A stretch of DNA of 64,000 nt from Pseudomonas pisciculturae (lineage in GTDB: Bacteria; Pseudomonadota; Gammaproteobacteria; Pseudomonadales; Pseudomonadaceae): assembly GCF_015461805.1 (NCBI RefSeq), contig NZ_JACVZE010000011.1, positions 1-64,000 of the forward strand, written 5' to 3'. Made by a program: the position numbers and the translations under genes. How positions within the stretch are numbered: the first letter of the stretch is position 1; the number at the start of each line of letters is the position of its first letter. Below, in pieces: positions 25,384-33,835 of the stretch. The notes beneath the pieces were generated by a model. It saw only the letters and a program-made list of their open reading frames with translations. It was not told the origin of the DNA and did no database searches.

Positions 25384-26642
25384 AGGGCCTCCACAGGCAT
25401 GTTCAACGCCAGCGCCCAGCCTCTGCCGGGGTGGCTGATGATGGTCAATTCGCCGCCCAGACAGCGGGCGCGTTCGTACATTGAGTACAGGCCCACGCCG
25501 GGGCGCTGGGGTTGTTGGGCGCCGTGGCCGTTGTCGCGCACCCACAGGCGCAGACGCGAGCCGCGATGTTGCAGGCGTACGCGTACCTGGCTGGCGTCGG
25601 CGTGGCGCACGATGTTGGTCAGGGCTTCCTGGAGCAAGCGATACAGGTGGGTCTTGTTGGCCGGGGACAACGGCGGCATTGCTGCGCTGACCTGGAGTTG
25701 GCAGTCGATGCCATGGCTGGCGCGCCATTGCGCTACCAGCATGGCGAAGGCTTCGGACATCGGCAGGTGTTGCAGGGCCACCGGGTACAGGTCGTGGACC
25801 AGCACACGAAAGCCCTGCTGCAAGTGTTCGCAGTGTTCTTCCAACAGGCCCACGGTGCGCGCCAGTGTGTCGGGTTGATGAGCGATCAGCGGCAGCAGGC
25901 ACACTTGGGCGCGAATCCCCGCGAGGTATTGGCCAAGGTCGTCGTGCAGGGTCTGGGCCAGGTGGGTGCGCTCTTGCTCCTGCACCGCCAGCAGGGTTTG
26001 GGTCAGCCGGGTGTTGTCGGTGCGGGCCTGTTCGAGGGCAGCGGTCATGCGGTTGAAATGCAGCGCCAATTGCTGGGCTTCCGGCACATCGGCACTGCGC
26101 AGACGCACATTGAGGCGGCCGCTGCACACCTGTTGCAGGGCCAGCAGCAGTTCGTCCAGAACGCCCATGCCCCGGCGCACGGCCCAGCGGATGGTCAGCA
26201 AGCTCAGGGCCAGCGCCAGGGCACAGAGGCCCAGCAGTTGTTGCAGGGAGTCCCAGACTTCATCGATCTCATCACGCGGGTCAACGGCGATGGACACGCG
26301 GCGGCCATCGGCCAAGTCAAGCACTTGGGCACTGTGACGCGCCTGGGCAAATAGCAGGCGCCCTAGCCACGCGTCGAGGCCGTCCTGCTGCGGCGCTTGC
26401 GCGGTTTCGCCGGGGGCCAGCCAATGCACGCGCACATGGCGCAGGCTGGCGGTGAGGCGCGGTTGCAGGCTGGCCGGGTCACGCTCGGCGGTTTCGCTGA
26501 GGTAATGCACCACCGCTTCGGCCGATTGCAGTTCGCGTTCCACATCCGCCAGGGCCTGGTGCATCAGCAGCGCCGTGCAGGCGCAGGTCACCAGGGCGAA
26601 GAAGCCGCAGACCCACAGGTTGATCCGCCACAGCGCCGACAT
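25380..26642 (-). CDS. pedS2: Sensor histidine kinase, PedS2/EraS-like
   Basis: A 420-residue membrane kinase of the NarX/HisKA_3 class. Helix 1 (INLWVCGFFALVTCACTALLM) and helix 2 (LLGLCALALALSLLTIRWAV) enclose a periplasmic domain of about 110 residues that ends in an acidic stretch (VDPRDEIDEVWD). A HAMP-like linker, the H-box QTLHDDLGQYLAGIR and a C-terminal ATPase domain (EALTNIVRHA, GVGLYSMYERA) follow. In P. putida PedS2 responds to lanthanides; the acidic periplasmic loop is a plausible site, which is an inference. Confidence 0.85.
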   Translation of the reverse strand: MSALWRINLWVCGFFALVTCACTALLMHQALADVERELQSAEAVVHYLSETAERDPASLQPRLTASLRHVRVHWLAPGETAQAPQQDGLDAWLGRLLFAQARHSAQVLDLADGRRVSIAVDPRDEIDEVWDSLQQLLGLCALALALSLLTIRWAVRRGMGVLDELLLALQQVCSGRLNVRLRSADVPEAQQLALHFNRMTAALEQARTDNTRLTQTLLAVQEQERTHLAQTLHDDLGQYLAGIRAQVCLLPLIAHQPDTLARTVGLLEEHCEHLQQGFRVLVHDLYPVALQHLPMSEAFAMLVAQWRASHGIDCQLQVSAAMPPLSPANKTHLYRLLQEALTNIVRHADASQVRVRLQHRGSRLRLWVRDNGHGAQQPQRPGVGLYSMYERARCLGGELTIISHPGRGWALALNMPVEAL

Positions 26643-26701
26643 GTCCCACCCCCGAACAGCCTATTGAGGCTCCATGCTAAGACCCAATCGCACGCAGCGA
26701 G

Positions 26702-26718
26702 CTACTACCTTGGTACTG
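26702..26718 (+). promoter_or_regulatory. Repeated promoter motif, copy A
   Basis: CTACTACCTTGGTACTG, about 76 bp before the ATG of the PQQ-associated binding protein gene and in the region divergent from pedS2. Nearly the same sequence occurs at 30477-30493, and a shorter form at 35024-35037. The core TAC-N4-GTA is palindromic, fitting a NarL-type dimer. Confidence 0.55.
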
Positions 26719-26794
26719 CCCCAGCGCTACTTTCTGCATATTTGCAGGGGTAGCGGGGCTTTATATGCTGACGCCTCCTGTCGTGGAGTGCCTT

Positions 26795-27967
26795 ATGCGC
26801 AAGCTGCCCCCTTACGCCGTGATCTGCCTGTTGGCAATCGCCTGGGCCTGCGCCGGCCAGGCGGCCGAGGCACCGTTGCAGGTGCAGATCGGCTACCTGG
26901 GCTATCGGCCTGACCCAGGGCCGCTGCTGTCCAACGTCATTCCTGAACCGGCGGATGCCGGGTTGCGCGGGGCTGAGCTTGCGATCATCGACAGCAACAG
27001 CACCGGCGCCTTTCTCAACCAGCGCTACAGCCTGATCGACGCCACGGTGGACACACCTGAAGCGTTGCTCGCCGCCGCAAAAAACCAACACGACCAGGGC
27101 CTGCGTCTGTTCGTGGTCAACGCCCCCGCCGCCAGCCTGCGCCAACTCAGCGCTGCAATGCCCGACAGCCTGCTGTTCAACGCCGGCAGCCCCGACGACA
27201 GCCTGCGCAGCACCGACTGCCTGGGCAACGTGCTGCACAGCCTGCCCAGCCGCGCCATGCTGGCCGATGCGCTGGCGCAGTTTCTGGTGCTGCGCAAATG
27301 GCAAAAAGCGCTGCTGATCGTGGGCCCCACCGAAGACGACCAAGCCTACGCCGCCGCCCTGCGCCGCGCCGCCAAGCGCTTTGGCGTGCAACTGGTGGCC
27401 GAGAAGCAATGGCGCTTCGACAACGACCAACGCCGCAGCGCCCAAGCAGATATGCCGCTGTTCACCCAAACCGCCGAATACGATGTGGTGCTGGTGGCCG
27501 ACGAGCGCGGCGACTTCGGCGAGTACGTGCCCTACCAGACCTGGTACCCGCGCCCAGTCGCCGGCACCCAGGGCCTGACCCCCACCGGCTGGCACAAAAC
27601 CGTGGAAACCTACGGCGCCGCACAACTGCAAAAACGCTTCGAGGCCCGGGCCGGGCGCTGGATGAACGACCGCGACTTCGCCGCCTGGATGGCGGTGCGC
27701 AGCGTGGCCAGCGCCGTGAGCAAGCTGCGTCAGGTGGACCCGATGAGCATCCGCCAATTGGCGATAAGCGAGCGGTTGCCCCTCGACGGTTTCAAGGGTC
27801 GCAAACTCAGCTATCGCCCGTGGAATGGCGAGCTGCGCCAACCGATCCCCATCGTGCAACCCCGCGCCCTGGTCAGCACCTCGCCCCAGGAAGGTTTTCT
27901 GCACCCCTTCAACGAAATGGACAGCCTGGGCTACGACAAACCCGAGGTCACTTGCCGCTTTCCCTAA
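26795..27967 (+). CDS. PQQ-associated ABC-type substrate-binding protein
   Basis: A 390-residue secreted protein with signal peptide (RKLPPYAVICLLAIAWACAGQAAE) and a branched-chain amino acid-binding (Leu/Ile/Val) fold: VQIGYLGYRPD, NAGSPDDSLR, LIVGPTEDDQAYA. It belongs to the binding-protein family found in PQQ-dependent alcohol dehydrogenase systems. It heads a run of four closely spaced genes with a beta-propeller protein, ABC ATPase and ABC-2 permease. Since the permease is of an exporter type, the binding protein may not serve import. The ligand is unknown. Confidence 0.83.
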   Translation: MRKLPPYAVICLLAIAWACAGQAAEAPLQVQIGYLGYRPDPGPLLSNVIPEPADAGLRGAELAIIDSNSTGAFLNQRYSLIDATVDTPEALLAAAKNQHDQGLRLFVVNAPAASLRQLSAAMPDSLLFNAGSPDDSLRSTDCLGNVLHSLPSRAMLADALAQFLVLRKWQKALLIVGPTEDDQAYAAALRRAAKRFGVQLVAEKQWRFDNDQRRSAQADMPLFTQTAEYDVVLVADERGDFGEYVPYQTWYPRPVAGTQGLTPTGWHKTVETYGAAQLQKRFEARAGRWMNDRDFAAWMAVRSVASAVSKLRQVDPMSIRQLAISERLPLDGFKGRKLSYRPWNGELRQPIPIVQPRALVSTSPQEGFLHPFNEMDSLGYDKPEVTCRFP

Positions 27968-27996
27968 ACACGCACAACAACAATAAGGAATACGCC

Positions 27997-28956
27997 ATGC
28001 GCCGCACCCTGCTCTCCTGCGCCCTGCTGCTTGCCGCCGGACACGCCGTGGCCGCCACGGCCTGGGTCTCCAACGAAAAAGACAACAGCCTGAGCCTGAT
28101 CGACATGCAGACCCTGCAAGTCACCGACACGCTTAAAGTCGGCCAGCGCCCCCGTGGCCTGCTGCTGTCCCATGACAACAAGCTGCTGTACATCTGCGCC
28201 AGCGACTCGGACCGGGTGCAGGTGATGGACGTGGCCACGCGCAAGATCATTAAGGAACTGCCCTCGGGCAAAGACCCCGAGCAATTTGCCCTGCACCCCA
28301 ATAACCGCTGGCTGTACGTCTCCAACGAGGACGATGCGCTGGTCACCGTGATCGATACCGAAACCTCCAAGGTGCTCGGCCAGATCAACGTCGGCGTCGA
28401 GCCCGAAGGTATGGCGGTAAGCCCGGATGGCAAGTGGGCGGTCAACACCAGCGAAACCACCAACATGCTGCACTGGATCGACACCAGCACCCAGACCCTG
28501 GCCGACAGTACCCTGGTGGACCAGCGCCCGCGTTTCGTCGAGTTCAACCACGATGGCACACAGCTGTGGGCCTCGGCGGAAATCGGCGGCACCGTGACCA
28601 TCCTCGATGTGGCCAGCCGCGCCATCCTCAAGACCCTGACCTTCAAGATCAAAGGTGTACACCCCGACAAAGTGCAGCCGGTGGGCATCAAGCTCAGCGC
28701 CGATGGCAAATACGGTTTTGTCGCCCTGGGCCCGGCCAACCACGTAGCGGTGATCGACGCCAAGACCTACGAGATTCTCGACTACCTGCTGGTGGGTCGC
28801 CGCGTGTGGCAGCTGGCATTTACCCCGGATGAGAAACAACTGCTGGCCACCAACGGCGTGAGCGGCGACGTGTCGGTGATCGACGTGGACAGCCTCAAGG
28901 TGATCAAGTCGGTCAAGGTCGGGCGCTACCCGTGGGGCGTGGTGGTTACGCCATGA
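27997..28956 (+). CDS. PQQ-associated YVTN beta-propeller protein
   Basis: A 319-residue secreted protein with signal peptide MRRTLLSCALLLAAGHAVAA and seven YVTN-type blades (VSNEKDNSLSLIDMQTLQV, YVSNEDDALVTVIDTETSK, LATNGVSGDVSVIDVDSLK). It belongs to the beta-propeller family tied to PQQ-dependent catabolism. Its stop overlaps the ABC ATPase start (ATGA). No catalytic residues can be named; a docking or assembly role in the periplasm is possible. Confidence 0.85.
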   Translation: MRRTLLSCALLLAAGHAVAATAWVSNEKDNSLSLIDMQTLQVTDTLKVGQRPRGLLLSHDNKLLYICASDSDRVQVMDVATRKIIKELPSGKDPEQFALHPNNRWLYVSNEDDALVTVIDTETSKVLGQINVGVEPEGMAVSPDGKWAVNTSETTNMLHWIDTSTQTLADSTLVDQRPRFVEFNHDGTQLWASAEIGGTVTILDVASRAILKTLTFKIKGVHPDKVQPVGIKLSADGKYGFVALGPANHVAVIDAKTYEILDYLLVGRRVWQLAFTPDEKQLLATNGVSGDVSVIDVDSLKVIKSVKVGRYPWGVVVTP

Positions 28957-29684
28957 ACGCCCTGGACGCCAGCGCCATCAGCTTTGCCTACGGTGCGCGC
29001 AAAGCTTTGGTGGATGTGAATTTCAGCCTGGCGCCCGGGCGGTTTGCGGCATTGCTGGGGCCCAATGGCGCGGGCAAATCGACGTTGATTGCCTTGCTCA
29101 CGCGCCTGTATGACTTGCAAAGCGGCGACATCCGCGTGGGCGGCCATTCACTGCGCGAAAAACCCCGCGAAGCCCTGCGACAGCTGGGCGTGGTGTTCCA
29201 GCAAAGCACCCTGGACCTGGACTTGAGCGTCGAACAAAACCTGCGCTACCACGCTGCGCTGCATGGCCTTTCACGTCGCCAGACCGGCCTACGGGTAGAC
29301 GCCGAATTGGCGCGCCAGGCCCTGGGCGAGCGACGCAGGGAAAAGGTCCGCGACCTCAACGGCGGCCACCGTCGCCGCGTGGAAATCGCCCGCGCCTTGC
29401 TGCATGAACCGCGCCTGCTGCTGCTCGATGAAGCCAGCGTCGGCCTCGACCCGGCCAGCCGCCTGGCGCTGAACCAACATGTGCGCACGCTGTGCCTGGA
29501 ACAAGGCATCGGCGTGTTGTGGACCACTCACCTGCTGGATGAAGTACAACCCGACGACGCCTTGATGATTCTGCATCAGGGCCGCCTGGTGGCCAGCGGG
29601 CAACTCGACAGCCTGCTGCTGGAGCAAGGCGGCGATCTGGGTGGTTTGTTTGCGCGATTGACCCGAACAGGAGCCCTGGCATGA
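28953..29684 (+). CDS. ABC transporter ATP-binding protein, PQQ-associated
   Basis: A 243-residue ATPase with Walker A GPNGAGKST, Q-loop VVFQQSTLDLD, a signature region LNGGHRRRVEIARALL that departs from LSGGQ, and Walker B LLLLDEASVGLDP. It resembles NodI/CcmA-type exporters. Coupled by ATGA overlaps to the propeller gene before and the permease gene after. It likely powers an export step needed by the quinoprotein system; the cargo is unknown. Confidence 0.87.
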   Translation: MNALDASAISFAYGARKALVDVNFSLAPGRFAALLGPNGAGKSTLIALLTRLYDLQSGDIRVGGHSLREKPREALRQLGVVFQQSTLDLDLSVEQNLRYHAALHGLSRRQTGLRVDAELARQALGERRREKVRDLNGGHRRRVEIARALLHEPRLLLLDEASVGLDPASRLALNQHVRTLCLEQGIGVLWTTHLLDEVQPDDALMILHQGRLVASGQLDSLLLEQGGDLGGLFARLTRTGALA

Positions 29685-30472
29685 ACGCCTACTGGCAATG
29701 CTTCAACGGCATCGTACTGCGCGAATGGCTGCGCTTTGTGCTGCAACGCACACGTTTTCTCAGCGCCCTGGTGCGCCCGTTGCTGTGGCTGTTGGTGTTC
29801 GCCGCAGGCTTTCGGGCGGCGTTGGGCATTTCGGTGATCGAACCCTACGACACCTACATTCCCTACGAGGTCTACATCATTCCGGGGCTGGCCTGCATGA
29901 TCCTGCTGTTCAATGGCATGCAGGGCTCGCTGTCGATGGTCTATGACCGCGAGATGGGCAGCATGCGCGTGCTGCTCACCAGCCCGTTGCCGCGCACCTT
30001 TCTGCTGTGCAGCAAGTTGTTGGCGACCTCGTTGATCTCGTTGTTGCAGGTCTACGGTTTTCTGGCGATTGCCTGGGTGTACGGCGTGCAACCGCCAGCC
30101 ATGGGCTTGTTGGTGGCGTTGCCGGCGTTGTTGCTGGTGGCGTTGATGCTCAGTGCCCTGGGGTTGTTGCTGTCCAACGCGATCCGGCAACTGGAGAACT
30201 TCGCCGGAGTGATGAATTTCGTGATCTTCCCGCTGTTCTTCATGTCGTCGGCGCTCTACCCGCTGTGGAAGATGCGCGACTCCAGCGAGTGGCTGTATTG
30301 GCTGTGTGCGATCAACCCGTTCACCCATGCCGTCGAGCTGGTGCGCTTTGCCCTGTACGAACGTTTCGCCGGCCTGGCGTTGGCGGTGTGCCTGGGGCTG
30401 ACCCTGGTGTTTAGCGTACTGGCGGTGCTGACCTTCAACCCGCAGCACGCCGCACTGCGCAAAAAAGGCTGA
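29681..30472 (+). CDS. ABC-2 type permease, PQQ-associated
   Basis: A 263-residue membrane protein with six hydrophobic helices of the ABC-2 (NodJ-like) family: PGLACMILLFNGMQGSLSMVYDREMGSMRVLLTSPLPR and the FFMSSALYPLWKM segment near the fifth helix are typical. The start overlaps the ATPase stop. It is the membrane half of the exporter. Confidence 0.86.
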   Translation: MNAYWQCFNGIVLREWLRFVLQRTRFLSALVRPLLWLLVFAAGFRAALGISVIEPYDTYIPYEVYIIPGLACMILLFNGMQGSLSMVYDREMGSMRVLLTSPLPRTFLLCSKLLATSLISLLQVYGFLAIAWVYGVQPPAMGLLVALPALLLVALMLSALGLLLSNAIRQLENFAGVMNFVIFPLFFMSSALYPLWKMRDSSEWLYWLCAINPFTHAVELVRFALYERFAGLALAVCLGLTLVFSVLAVLTFNPQHAALRKKG

Positions 30473-30476
30473 AAAC

Positions 30477-30493
30477 CTACTACTTTGGTACTG
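30477..30493 (+). promoter_or_regulatory. Repeated promoter motif, copy B
   Basis: CTACTACTTTGGTACTG, differing in one base from copy A at 26702. It ends 79 bp before the CXXCW-protein ATG, the same distance as copy A from its gene, and begins 5 bp after the permease stop. Confidence 0.55.
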
Positions 30494-30572
30494 GTTTTCC
30501 TGTCTATCGTCGCATTCCCAAGGCAGCAGGACTGGCGTGTAATGGGCGCATAACGATAAGGATTGCCCCACC

Positions 30573-31112
30573 ATGCTGCCCGTCCGACTGCCCTTGCTGG
30601 CCTTGCTGTGCCTGCTCTGCCTCAACGCCCAGGCTGACACGCCGTTGTTTTCTGCCGATGGCTACCGCATCAGCCTGTACCGCAGCCCCACGCCCGACCA
30701 AGTGAGCGGCGCGACCATCATCGACACCCCTGCCCTGCAAGCCCTGCTCAACCAGGCGACCACACCGGTATTGATCGACGTGTACCGCCGCCAATACCTG
30801 CAAGGCCGCTTCATCGAAGACCAGCCCCACGCCAACTTGCCCGGCAGCCATTGGCTGGCCAATACCGGCGACGGCGACCTCACGCCCGAGTGGCAAAGCT
30901 ACTTGGTGCGCCACCTGTACAAGTTCACCGGCGGTCAGCTCGCGCGCCCGCTGGTCTTCTATTGCCGCTCCGATTGCTGGCTGAGTTGGAACGCGGTAAA
31001 ACGAGCCACCCAATTGGGCTATACCTCTGTGTATTGGTATCGCGACGGGCTGGATGCATGGGAAGCGGCAAAACTGCCAGTGACGGCTGCAACACCCGAA
31101 CCCTTTGAATAA
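30573..31112 (+). CDS. PQQ-associated rhodanese-like CXXCW-motif protein
   Basis: A 179-residue secreted protein with signal peptide MLPVRLPLLALLCLLCLNAQA and a rhodanese-like fold. The motif is YCRSDCWLSWNAVKRA, with C131, C135 and W136, placed where rhodaneses carry their active cysteine. It belongs to the CXXCW family of PQQ-dependent catabolism. Redox or sulfur transfer in the periplasm is plausible. It is separated from the exporter genes by its own promoter motif and precedes the AgmR-type regulator by 27 bp. Confidence 0.84.
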   Translation: MLPVRLPLLALLCLLCLNAQADTPLFSADGYRISLYRSPTPDQVSGATIIDTPALQALLNQATTPVLIDVYRRQYLQGRFIEDQPHANLPGSHWLANTGDGDLTPEWQSYLVRHLYKFTGGQLARPLVFYCRSDCWLSWNAVKRATQLGYTSVYWYRDGLDAWEAAKLPVTAATPEPFE

Positions 31113-31139
31113 AAAACCACAACAAGAAGGTGAACGGCC

Positions 31140-31805
31140 ATGTACAAAATCCTGATCGCCGACGATCACCCGCTGTTTCGCGAAGCGATCCACAATGTGA
31201 TAAGCGACGGTTTCCCCGGCAGTGATGTGATGGAAACCGCCGACCTGGACAGCGCCCTCGCCCTGACCCAGGACCACGACGACCTCGACTTGATCCTGCT
31301 GGACCTGAACATGCCCGGCATGCACGGCCTCAACGGGCTGATCAACCTGCGCAACGAGTCACCGACTATCCCCGTGGTGATCGTCTCGGCCGAGCAAGAC
31401 AAGCAGATCGTGCTGCAAGCCATCACCTATGGTGCCGTGGGCTTTATCACCAAGTCTTCGCCACGCCTGCAAATGACCGAGGCGATCCAGCAGATTCTCA
31501 ACGGCAACGTGTACCTGCCGCCAGACATCATCCGCACCCAGAAGAGCACCAGCCAACGCCGCCTCAACGACAGCCCGGGCTTTGCGCCGGAGCTGTTGCA
31601 GGCGCTGACCCGCAAGCAATTGCTGGTGCTGGAGCGCATGACCAAGGGGGAGTCGAACAAGCAGATTGCCTATACGTTGGAGATTGCCGAGACCACGGTG
31701 AAAGCGCATGTGTCGGCGATATTGCGAAAGTTGAATGTGCATAATCGGGTGCAGGCAATTCTCAGTGCTGGGGACATTGATTTCGGCTCGTACCTGCGCC
31801 GCTGA
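31140..31805 (+). CDS. agmR: AgmR/ExaE-type LuxR response regulator (PedR1-like)
   Basis: A 221-residue regulator. The receiver domain shows LIADDHPLFREAI, phospho-Asp in LILLDLNMPGMHG and the Lys in GFITKSSPR. The C-terminal LuxR domain shows LTRKQLLVLERMTKGESNKQIA and AETTVKAHVSAILRKL. The sequence is that of AgmR, the activator of glycerol/ethanol oxidation and PQQ-related genes in pseudomonads. It follows the CXXCW gene and may bind the repeated TAC-N4-GTA motifs of this region (inference). Confidence 0.9.
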   Translation: MYKILIADDHPLFREAIHNVISDGFPGSDVMETADLDSALALTQDHDDLDLILLDLNMPGMHGLNGLINLRNESPTIPVVIVSAEQDKQIVLQAITYGAVGFITKSSPRLQMTEAIQQILNGNVYLPPDIIRTQKSTSQRRLNDSPGFAPELLQALTRKQLLVLERMTKGESNKQIAYTLEIAETTVKAHVSAILRKLNVHNRVQAILSAGDIDFGSYLRR

Positions 31806-31830
31806 CCTCTCAGACATAGGGAGATCAAAA

Positions 31831-31919
31831 TGTGGGAGGGGGCTTGCCCCCGATTGCTGAGTGTCAGTCAACATCTACTTGGCTGACACACTGCCATCGG
31901 GGGCAAGCCCCCTCCCACA
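31831..31919. repeat. REP doublet
   Basis: TGTGGGAGGGGGCTTGCCCC and complement between the convergent agmR and nahK genes; could serve both transcripts as an end. Confidence 0.9.
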
Positions 31920-31936
31920 TTTTATTCGGTGTTTTG

Positions 31937-33835
31937 TCAGGGGCGTCCGAGCAGGTGGCTCATCGCTGTTTTCAACTTCATCGGCCGCACCGGCTTATGC
32001 ATCAACGTATGCCCCAACTCCCGAATCTGCTGTTTTAGCTCATTGCTGTAGTTGGCGGTAATCATCAACGCCGGCACCGCACTCCCTCGCCGGGCGTTGA
32101 TGCGGGCCACGGCATCCACACCGTTCTGGTCATCATCGAGGTGGTAGTCGGCAATCAATAAATCCGCCTCGGCATGATAGTTGTCTACCTGCCGCGCCAA
32201 ATCCTGCTCTGACAACGCGGTGATCACCTGGCAACCCCAGCCCTCCAGCAACGTACGCATACCGGCGCAGATCGCCGCGTCGTTATCCAGCACCCACACC
32301 CGCGCGCCTTGCAGGCGCTCAAGCAAGACTTCGCTCATGCATGGCATGGGCAGTGACTTGGGCGCGGTGGCGCTCAGGGGCACTTCCACGCAAAACATCG
32401 AGCCCTTGCCCGGCCAGGATTTGACGGTGATGCGGTGGCCGAGAATCCCGGCGATTTTTTCGACAATGGCCAGGCCCAACCCCAGCCCGCGATCCTGGTC
32501 GGGGCGCTGCACATCGCCGCGCTTGAACTCCTGGAAAATCTCTTCCAAACGGTCTTCGGCAATGCCCATGCCGCTGTCCCACACTTGGATCAGCAGCCGC
32601 TGGTTCTGACGCCGGCAACCCAACACCACCCGGCCCTTGTAGGTGTAGCGCAGTGCATTGCTCAACAGGTTGCGCAGAATGCGCGCCAGCAGCTGGATAT
32701 CGCTGCGCACCAGCGCCGAGCAACCGACAAAGTGCAATTGCAGGCCTTCGGCGCGTGCCAGTTCGGTGTATTCGGCGGCGAGGTTGTCCAGCAGTTCGCT
32801 GAGGGCGAACGGGGCGATATCGGCCTTGATCACGCCGGCGTCGAGCTTGGAAATATCCACCAGGGTGCCCAGCAAATTCTCCACGTCTTCCAGGGAGTTG
32901 CTCACGTTGCGCACCAGGGTTTCGCTGGGGCGTTCGAGCAAGGCGCTGGTAAACAGGCGGGCGGCGTTCAGCGGTTGCAGCAGGTCGTGGCTGACGGCGG
33001 CGAGGAATTTGGTTTTTGACAGGTTGGCCTGTTCGGCTTCCTGCTTGGCTTCGCGCAGGCGGGTTTCCATGCGGCGACGTTCGTCGATTTCCTTGAGCAG
33101 TTGGTCGTTGAGGGCGGTGAGCTCTGAGGTGCGCTGGGCCACGCGCTGTTCCAGGTGCTGATAGGCCTGGTGCAGGGCTTCGGCGGTGCGGCGGCGTTCA
33201 GTAATATCGCGGATCAGCACAAAGATGCCCACCACTTCGCCCGTCGCCAGCAGGTTGGGCACGTAGGAGCGCAGCATGTAGCGCTCCTGGTTGTTGATAT
33301 TGGTTTCGGCAAACTCAAAGGTCACGCTCTCGCCCGCCAAGGCGCGGGTGACGTAGGCATCCAGGCGCTGGCAGTGCTGCTCGCTGTGCACTTCCCGCAG
33401 GCTCTGGCCGAGCATCATGCCGCGCGGCCAGCAGTACCATTCTTCATAGACCTTGTTGGTGAATTCGTAGACCAGGTCGGCATTCAGGTAGCCGATCAGG
33501 GCCGGTACGTTGTCGGTGATCAGGCGGATCCAGCGTTCGCTTTCCTGGGCTTTTTGTGCGGCGGCCTGTTCGCCCCGCAGGGTTTCGGCGCGCAGGCGGG
33601 CGTTGATCAGCAGGTGGTTGCTGGCCTTGAGTTCGGCCATCGCCTGGTTGAGCGCATCAGTGCGTTCGCGCACTTGCTCGGCGAGCACCACCGAATGCTG
33701 GAAGGTGGTGTAAGGGTTGTTGCCTTGGGTCATGCCGGATTCGATGCGCTCGATCAGCGCCGCGTTGATCCGCGTCAGCTTCTGGTTGGCCTGTTGCAAC
33801 TGCGCAACCTGCGCGTGCAGTTCAGCGTCGGCCAC
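31937..33835 (-). CDS. nahK: Hybrid histidine kinase NahK/ErcS'-like
   Basis: A kinase of about 632 residues without membrane helices. A coiled coil is followed by a PAS domain (NVPALIGYLNADLVYEF to IRDITERRRTAEAL), HisKA (AAVSHDLLQPLNAARLF), ATPase (LSNALRYT, GLGLGLAIVEKI) and a receiver domain (VWVLDND, LIADYHLDDD with phospho-Asp, MHKPVRP). This is the layout of PA1976 of P. aeruginosa, known as ErcS' or NahK, which is controlled by the NO sensor NosP. The nosP gene overlaps it here. A GTG at 33835 gives a 14-bp overlap; the exact start is uncertain. Confidence 0.83.
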   Translation of the reverse strand: MADAELHAQVAQLQQANQKLTRINAALIERIESGMTQGNNPYTTFQHSVVLAEQVRERTDALNQAMAELKASNHLLINARLRAETLRGEQAAAQKAQESERWIRLITDNVPALIGYLNADLVYEFTNKVYEEWYCWPRGMMLGQSLREVHSEQHCQRLDAYVTRALAGESVTFEFAETNINNQERYMLRSYVPNLLATGEVVGIFVLIRDITERRRTAEALHQAYQHLEQRVAQRTSELTALNDQLLKEIDERRRMETRLREAKQEAEQANLSKTKFLAAVSHDLLQPLNAARLFTSALLERPSETLVRNVSNSLEDVENLLGTLVDISKLDAGVIKADIAPFALSELLDNLAAEYTELARAEGLQLHFVGCSALVRSDIQLLARILRNLLSNALRYTYKGRVVLGCRRQNQRLLIQVWDSGMGIAEDRLEEIFQEFKRGDVQRPDQDRGLGLGLAIVEKIAGILGHRITVKSWPGKGSMFCVEVPLSATAPKSLPMPCMSEVLLERLQGARVWVLDNDAAICAGMRTLLEGWGCQVITALSEQDLARQVDNYHAEADLLIADYHLDDDQNGVDAVARINARRGSAVPALMITANYSNELKQQIRELGHTLMHKPVRPMKLKTAMSHLLGRP

